Shown: in pieces, positions 58,426 through 64,000 of the stretch
How positions within the stretch are numbered: the stretch's first letter is position 1
How the letters are laid out: each line of letters opens with the position of its first letter
Assembly: GCA_002633025.1 (NCBI GenBank)
Contig: NMRB01000676.1
Coordinates: 233,565 to 297,564, forward strand
Origin: Notospermus geniculatus
Taxonomy: Eukaryota; Nemertea; Pilidiophora; Heteronemertea; Lineidae
Length of the DNA stretch: 64,000 bases
Direction of reading: 5' to 3'
Made by a program: the position numbers and the translations under genes
Notes under the pieces: model-generated
What the model was told of the DNA's origin: nothing
The model's database searches: none
What the model saw: the letters and a program-made list of their open reading frames with translations, nothing else

Positions 58426-59164
58426 TTCATCTGCCGCAGGGGGGCCGCCGGAGGAATTGCGATCTGATCACGGCTCAAATTTCGTCGGCGCTGATCGTCA
58501 GCTTCAGAACTCCATCGATAAGTGGAATCATGAGAAAATCGAGAAAGAGCTACAGCAGAGGGGTGTAAAGTGGATCTTCCACCCTCCAACAGCGGCTCAC
58601 ATGAGCGGAGTCTGGGAGAGACTCGTACAGTCAGCCAAACGACATCTCAAGGCTCTTGTTGATAATCGTCTACTGACAGAGTTTACTCTGAGGACATTGT
58701 TTGCTGAGGTCGAAGCTATTCTCAATGGCAGACCGCTGTGCGCCGTGTCAGAGGACATCAATGATTTGGAAGCACTCACGCCTAATCATTTCCTTCTGCA
58801 GAGGAAGGTGGCGGGACTGCCACCCGGCATCTTTACGAAAGAGGATGGTTTGAGGAGAAAAGAATGGAGAAAGGTCCAGTATCTGTCGGAAGAGTTCTGG
58901 AAAAGGTGGATCTCGGAATATCTACCAAGTTTTCAAACCCGATCGAAATGGACAACGCCTCGTCGCAATGTTCAGGAAGGTGATCTGGTCATGATCAAGG
59001 ACGATGGCATGGTTCGGAATCAGTGGTTGCTCGGACGTGTAATTCGAGCCATCATGGGAGACGGAGGAATGGTTCGTTCTGCCGTTGTGAAAACGCCTAC
59101 CGGGGAGTTGGTTCGTCCTATAACCAAACTGTGCTTATTGGAGGAGTCGCCAGTTAAGCCATGA
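58426..59164 (+). pseudogene. BEL/Pao integrase fragment: rest of core and C-terminal domain
   Basis: It carries RSDHGSNFVGA with the second catalytic Asp and PTAAHMSGVWERLVQSAKR with the catalytic Glu. A DUF5641-like tail follows, with KRWISEYLPSFQTRSKW, EGDLVMIKDD, WLLGRVI and VRPITKLCLLE. It stops at 59162-59164. Intact after the nested insertion. Confidence 0.85.
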
Positions 59165-59275
59165 TGTGTGCGCGGTGGACAAAACATTGTGGTTCGTCTC
59201 TCCAGTTATTTATGTCCTGTGAGGACAAGTTGTATTTCGTCTGTGTTGCAATGCGCAATACAGTACCTAATTCAG

Positions 59276-59309
59276 AAATGAGAGTGTAGGCGGATCGCTG
59301 CTCTCATTT
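59276..59309 (+). promoter_or_regulatory. LTR hairpin 1
   Basis: A 9-bp perfect stem, AAATGAGAG with CTCTCATTT, encloses the 16-nt loop TGTAGGCGGATCGCTG. The same loop is presented by a different stem 125 bp downstream. It may be a structured RNA signal of the element. Confidence 0.65.
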
Positions 59310-59400
59310 GGATAATTATATTGTGTTTCGGTCATTCAGTTAAGTGAGACAAATGCCAATTGTGCGTTCAGATCTCAAACATGTCAAAGGGTTAAAATAA

Positions 59401-59428
59401 CCAGAGTGTAGGCGGATCGCTGCTCTGG
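59401..59428 (+). promoter_or_regulatory. LTR hairpin 2
   Basis: A 6-bp stem, CCAGAG with CTCTGG, encloses exactly the same 16-nt loop as hairpin 1. The outer two pairs differ from hairpin 1 at both partners, so pairing is kept. Confidence 0.65.
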
Positions 59429-60537
59429 CTCTATGTCATAATCAATGTTCAGTAATTCTGCGAGGAAAATTCTGCTAGGATGTGTAAAAGGAGACATTAT
59501 CATTTGGACAGATGTCTGGTTGGGTTTTTAGCCTGCTAAGAAATGCCAGGTTTCTTTGTTCATGGACATTTGTGTTTTGCTGATGCAGTCTAAAGGCTGC
59601 TGGTTTTCTGTGTTCAGCTATTTCTAGAGACTAGATAAGTTGGCTGCATACTTAGTATTCAGTTTGGGAAATTATGTGATGAGGAAACTTGATTTGAGAT
59701 AATTGAGGTAACTTGTGTTGAACTAGTAGAGACGACACTCCTTACTGTTTAACAAGCTCCTTAAAGGCCCAGTTTGCTTGTTGGGGCCGCTATGTCGTGT
59801 CGCCTGTGGTCGCATTGATCATGTTCATGGTATACGTCATGCCGCCTGTGATAATGACGTCACGTCCGCCCACATCGCTTGATATGGCACATGGTGCATG
59901 TGCGTGTCGCATTTGTTCACTCTTTTTTATGTCTTATGTTGTCATCAAAGAGGATCAATCATACTATGTTGAGTTACTATGAAGCAAGGAGACAACAACG
60001 AAGTGTAAGAATCTTTGATTAGTTGCTACAGTTACGAGAAAATTGCCCGTTAAGACGGCAAGGTCGAGTAGGCCTAAATTTGGCACGTCGCCATATTGAT
60101 GTTGACTTGAGTGCGTGGAGGATGCAGCGGCTAGATTAGCCCCGTTTAGCTTCTATAACAGACCATCTTGTGTCTTATGTACTATTGAAAGGGTTTAGCA
60201 TTTATAAGTCATCTGCTCCAAGGTTGAATTTCTGTAATAGTCTTCAGTTGTGTTTGAATTTACCGGTATATGACAAGGTACATGTTCTCTCAGTGTAGTT
60301 CGCATATTTCCGCCAAGATGGCGCCACGTGCTGGTGTAATAGTTCTAGTTGTCATGCAGTCTATTTGTCGTCAACACAATGAGTAGTGTATTGAGACATG
60401 GTCTGTTTTGTGTATTTTCAGTTTTCACGGTTGCTGATGTTGCTGATGGTTATTGATGGTATTGGTATTGATAAAGCTTCTCAGAATCGTTAAAACCGTC
60501 TTGACTCCGTTGCTTCGAGATATAGGGACCCAACACA

Positions 60538-61034
60538 CCGGGCACCATTTTTATAATGTTCATCGTCCCGTGGGCTTAACTTCTGCGATTACACTATGAG
60601 CGCCATACTTCAAAAAAACTTATTGAATAGTGTCAAAGAATTTCGGAATTGGCAAGTCCGATGAGAATGGGACTCGATTCCAAACATTTTCCACCTTCGT
60701 AAAACATTCGAAATAAATGCTTATCCGACCCCCGTCGGCTGTTTATTCGGAATTTCTCCGGACGCGCCGATCGTGGCTTGTTCGGAGAGATTCAGAAAAA
60801 AATCCGAATGTTTTCTACCTTTGATTGTAGCTGAGATTTGCGTAGGAGGCGCTGACAGTGAACCAATCAGAAGATGTTTCATGTATTTCGTTAGTTACGC
60901 TAAACGCCCTCTAGTGGTAAATCGGCGGCAATCAGGCTATTGTAAGCAGTGTCTATGAACGACAGGTATGAGTGAGAAGACACTGCACAAGGAGTGTATA
61001 ATCAAGTGAACCTCGATTGAATAACCAACCACAG
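60538..61034. other. gene-empty stretch
   Basis: Nothing supported between the LTR and the PAN-like exon. Confidence 0.4.
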
Positions 61035-61302
61035 GATGACAGCAGATGGTTATTTCAGTTATTTGACACCAGACAAGGCCCTTTCCTCGCCTGATTTGTA
61101 TCAGTTCGGCGTATCTCGTTTTCTGATGTGCGCTCTTTCCTGCCTGACGACAGCAAACTGTAAAATGTTCAACGTGTGCAGAGAGAAAGAGCATTATAAT
61201 TGTCAACTAAATAGGATGATAGCAACATGTATTGAAGAAAAAGAAGCCTTCATTCCATTTTCGAGTGGTGCGATGTTCCCCGTCACACTAGAGGCACAAT
61301 AA
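61035..61302 (+). CDS. PAN/apple-like exon of an otherwise unseen gene
   Basis: After an ACCACAG acceptor-like end at 61034, the frame reads about 88 residues to a stop. It has LYQFGVSRFLMCALSCLTT followed by NCKMFNVC and a later C, which fits the PAN/apple cysteine pattern and resembles the PAN exon at 34310-34566. No partner exon was found, so it may be part of a gene split beyond the window, or a relic. The residues after QLNRM look less domain-like. Confidence 0.4.
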
Positions 61303-61309
61303 GCAGGAA

Positions 61310-61860
61310 TGCCGTTGGAATGACAATTCGTAGCTCATTCCAGGACATTCGAAGTGCATTCTAAAAATTCTGACTGCGTTCCTAATGTTCCGGCCAATTC
61401 CTGTGGTCTGTCAGAATGTTTTGGACATGTTTAAAACTACCGAGGTGCATTATAAGTGGAGAAATATCGAACAGCATTTGAAGTGTATTCTATCTGCATT
61501 CTTACTGCGTTCTAAATAGTCTGACTGCGTTCTAAATAGTCTGACAGCCTTCCAACAGTATTTGAAACATTCTGATCGCATTCGAAGGAGAATCCAAAGG
61601 TCCAGGGTCCATACCCTGCCAGTTGAGCTCACACTGAAGAAAATTCTAGATTCAGCAGCCTGTCGGGGAACATTCTGTCGGCATTCTACATACACTCGGG
61701 AAATTCCTGTTACATTCGAAGTACATTCCAAGTACATTTTTGGTATTCGAGAGGCATTCTTTGTGAATTCTTGAACATTCTAACCATATTCTGCAGCCAT
61801 TCTGTGAGATTTCTGACTAAATTTGAGGTGAATTCGAAGTGCATTCCAAGTATTTGAAGT
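61310..61860. repeat. degenerate GCATTC-rich repeat
   Basis: Words such as GCATTCTA, GTGCATTC and GCGTTCTA recur every 10-20 bases. Within it a 20-bp unit, ACTGCGTTCTAAATAGTCTG, is repeated exactly twice at 61504-61543. Confidence 0.65.
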
Positions 61861-62197
61861 ACAATCTTTCAAAGCAGTATGAATTTAAATTCTCACCCGA
61901 ATCCGGCTCGAATTTTGCAAATTTTCTCATGCCGGCTGGTTCTGCCTGATTCCTGCTGATTCGAACTAAGTGTGACGGGGGTATGATACTCGGCAACGGC
62001 TTGGTTAAAATTTGATATAAGTTGGCCACCATACAGTGGTTGGCCACCAATTAATACACTATTGTTTGCAGTGGGGTGTGGCGAGCGAACAAATACCTGT
62101 CAATAGATGGCCGGCGACTGCACGGTGAACAACTACTCCCTTGTTCACTCTACCATACATCAATCGACTTGTCTTTCTTGTCGGTGTCTTTCTGCTA
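61861..62197. other. gene-empty stretch
   Basis: Nothing supported here. Confidence 0.35.
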
Positions 62198-62469
62198 CAC
62201 TGTTAGAAATTATTAATTTTACAATAGTAATTTTGCAGTAATTTTACAGAAATTGCCTGCAGCAAAGTCCCCAGCACTTTCTGTAAATTTACATGGTATG
62301 ATTCATGTATCCCATTATGATGCCTTCTGAGAGCATATGAAAATATAATTTGGTCAGCCTCCAGTCAAGTCTCTGTTAACATTTATTTAAGTGTGTAATT
62401 TTACAGATCCAGTCCTGGGGACTCTGCTGCACAGAGTTTCTGTAAAATCCTCTGTTATTTCTAACAGTG
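62198..62469. mobile_element. MITE, CACTGTTAGAA family
   Basis: Begins CACTGTTAGAAATTATTAAT and ends TTATTTCTAACAGTG. Nearly identical to the copy at 25425-25757 apart from an internal deletion, so both are recent. Confidence 0.85.
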
Positions 62470-63749
62470 TATCTTCATTATTTGCGTAAGGCCGACGGAA
62501 CGGATCCGTTACTCAAAACGCATTTCATTTTGCCATGGTGTTCACTGCAATTTACACGTGCGCGATGCACTGTGTCATTTCAAAATGGCCGCCATTTCGG
62601 CCGTAAACGCGAATTGTGATTTGTGAGTGAACTTTTTTCTGTCAGTTTATAGGGAAAATGAAACTGATGATAGCTGTACCGGCAAAAAAAGACAAATCGA
62701 TTGATGTATGGTATCAAACTCGCTAGCCCAGTGGTACGGCGTTCCGCGTTTTCGGTTTGCTCCACTTGTACCACTGGTTTCAAACGCCCTCATCACTTCT
62801 GCTCGAAATGAGCAGAATGAATAAAAACTGATCTACAGCTGGTTTTACACCCTAATTAAATCATAATCGTACTGTCAAGTTTAGAAGTGTACCAAAACAC
62901 CAAACACACCATGAATTTTAAACATTTGTTCATTATTTTGTGTTGCACTATTTTGCGGCGGATTACACGTATGGCTGTGCTTCGGTTCGGTCGTTCCGGC
63001 AGAAATAGTTTCTATTTTAGAAGCAACCAAATCGATGGACCAATCAGCTTCGTCGAATTTGATCACATGATTTTGTGAGTCTAAAACATAACCACGTGCA
63101 ACAAGGAGGCAGCCATCTTAAATGACGTCATTGCTACGCGAAAAGAAGTGCGGGGCACTGACGTTTGAAGGCAGAGTCAGTAAGGTGAAACCGTCTGACA
63201 TCTGCGTTGGAGATTGGTATGGTATGTTTAATTTGGCCCAGCCGTTGCGGAGCTATCGTTCATAAACCTCGCGCCACTCGAAACGAGTGGAATAATGAGT
63301 AGTAATGGATGGTCAATGAGGAGGGCGCCGTAGAGCACGGCGTCGCTGTGAGCGTTGTGACCGAAATCCCTTTGTTCTAACGTTATTTCAGTTTACTTCT
63401 GGCATGAAAATAACCCGTTTGTTTTGGTCACCCGACAGTAAAACTTACGTCATCTTGTAGTAGATGAAACTTTCTCTTGATTTCATTGCTTTTTCCTTAA
63501 AACGACGAAATGTGATACCGATAAATGCATACGTTTTGTCTCATTAGGGAAATCTTAAAACGTAACGAAATCCCGTCCATGAGCCGAATGGTAGGCCATT
63601 CATGGTTGGCCGGTAACGGTCACTTGACTTCCCTATTATCCTATAGAAAAATGTACGGGACACTTTTTCATAACGCAACGTCAACACCTAAAATTACGTC
63701 AATGACTTTTGAACGGCTGGTTTTACACTCATACATGTATTACCAATAG
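62470..63749. other. gene-empty stretch
   Basis: No coding region supported. Around 62731-62775 CCAGTGGTAC and its inverse GTACCACTGG form a small imperfect foldback. Confidence 0.4.
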
Positions 63750-63934
63750 ACAGAAACATGGGACCTCGGGACCAGACAAGCATATTCTCAATTGTTTTCA
63801 GTTGTTATGTAATAAGAGATGATGCTTTTTTATTAATTATCACAAATGCATAAAACGTAAATTTCAATTAGGTAGCTGCTTAAAACTTCCAAGAATAGGC
63901 TTATTTGATTCCGAGGTCCCATATTTCTATCTGT
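63750..63934. mobile_element. foldback element, ACAGAAACATGGGACC ends
   Basis: ACAGAAACATGGGACCTCGG and CCGAGGTCCCATATTTCTAT(CTGT) are inverted ends, with two mismatches. The AT-rich interior has no open frame. Confidence 0.65.
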
Positions 63935-64000
63935 TTGTAATATGTATGGGGTGTAAATCCAACCGTTCAACAGTTAACTGTACATGCCCCCCCCCCCCCC
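63935..64000. other. window end with C-run
   Basis: The window closes with a run of C from 63987. Similar runs of C or G sit inside the MITEs at 46630 and 50016, so this could be the edge of another element. Confidence 0.4.

Larger units (their letters stand above)
56588..60537 (+). mobile_element. BEL/Pao LTR retrotransposon, 5'-truncated and broken
   Basis: From 56588 the plus strand encodes, in order, the region C-terminal to the reverse transcriptase (Pao/peptidase A17 family), an H2C2 zinc finger, a DDE integrase core and a DUF5641-like C-terminus. This is the BEL/Pao order. The gag, protease and most of the reverse transcriptase are missing. It is broken by a frameshift near 57166-57181 and by a nested insertion at 58257-58425. 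The coding end at 59164 is followed at once by TGTGTG, and the probable LTR end is CAACACA at 60537. It is not functional as it stands. Confidence 0.85.
59165..60537 (+). repeat. probable 3' LTR of the BEL/Pao element
   Basis: It begins TGTGTGCGCGG directly after the pol stop and probably ends CCCAACACA, giving TGTG and CACA inverted ends. No 5' LTR is present to compare, so the limits are inferred. It holds two hairpins with the same loop, at 59276-59309 and 59401-59428. Confidence 0.5.

Noticed and set aside
56588-59164. BEL/Pao pol considered as a domesticated host gene
   Set aside because: It has a frameshift and a nested insertion, lacks its 5' part and is followed by LTR-like sequence, all signs of a dead transposon copy.
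62715-62795. Possible tRNA (CTAGCCCAGTGGTACGGCG looks like an A box)
   Set aside because: No B box at the right distance; the resemblance comes from a small foldback, CCAGTGGTAC with GTACCACTGG.

Overview
The window is eukaryotic genomic DNA: small exons joined by GT-AG introns, long gene-poor stretches, dense inverted-repeat transposons and recurrent palindromic words (TAGGCCTA, ACATGT). The gene set is an insulin/IGF-like precursor, a gustatory-receptor-like seven-helix receptor, a ZU5-death-domain protein and a laminin-G/PAN secreted protein. It suggests a marine invertebrate, most likely a non-vertebrate deuterostome such as an echinoderm or hemichordate. That placement is inference; the species cannot be read from the sequence.

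Layout. 1-23 kb holds no gene I can support. It has an assembly gap (3437-3608), a 1.6-kb tandem duplication (6783-9750), tRNA-like fragments and several foldback elements. 23.4-28.4 kb (+) carries the 3' exons of an acidic, dibasic-rich secretory precursor of granin or neuropeptide type. 31.1-33.5 kb (-) is a complete three-exon gustatory-receptor-like gene. 34.3-35.6 kb (-) holds two exons of a secreted LamG-PAN protein. 38.2-47.0 kb (+) is a 13-exon gene with an acidic and coiled-coil N-terminus, ZU5, UPA-like region and two C-terminal death domains, resembling DTHD1. 51.06-56.34 kb (+) is an insulin/IGF-like gene: TATA box, probable 5'UTR exon, B-chain exon, A-chain exon, and two tandem copies of the terminal exon. 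56.6-60.5 kb (+) is a broken BEL/Pao LTR retrotransposon with a nested TA-flanked MITE. 61.0-61.3 kb has one PAN-like exon. The rest to 64 kb is repeats and unassigned sequence.

The genes do not form an operon or pathway. The precursor at 23 kb and the insulin-like gene are both secretory prohormone types. The strongest observations are: the duplicated insulin terminal exon; foldback elements whose arms match within a copy but differ between copies; two LTR hairpins with one shared 16-nt loop and compensatory stem changes; two probable frame problems in the death-domain gene; and a GC-AG intron that alone restores its frame. All exon joins were made by eye from splice signals and phase.
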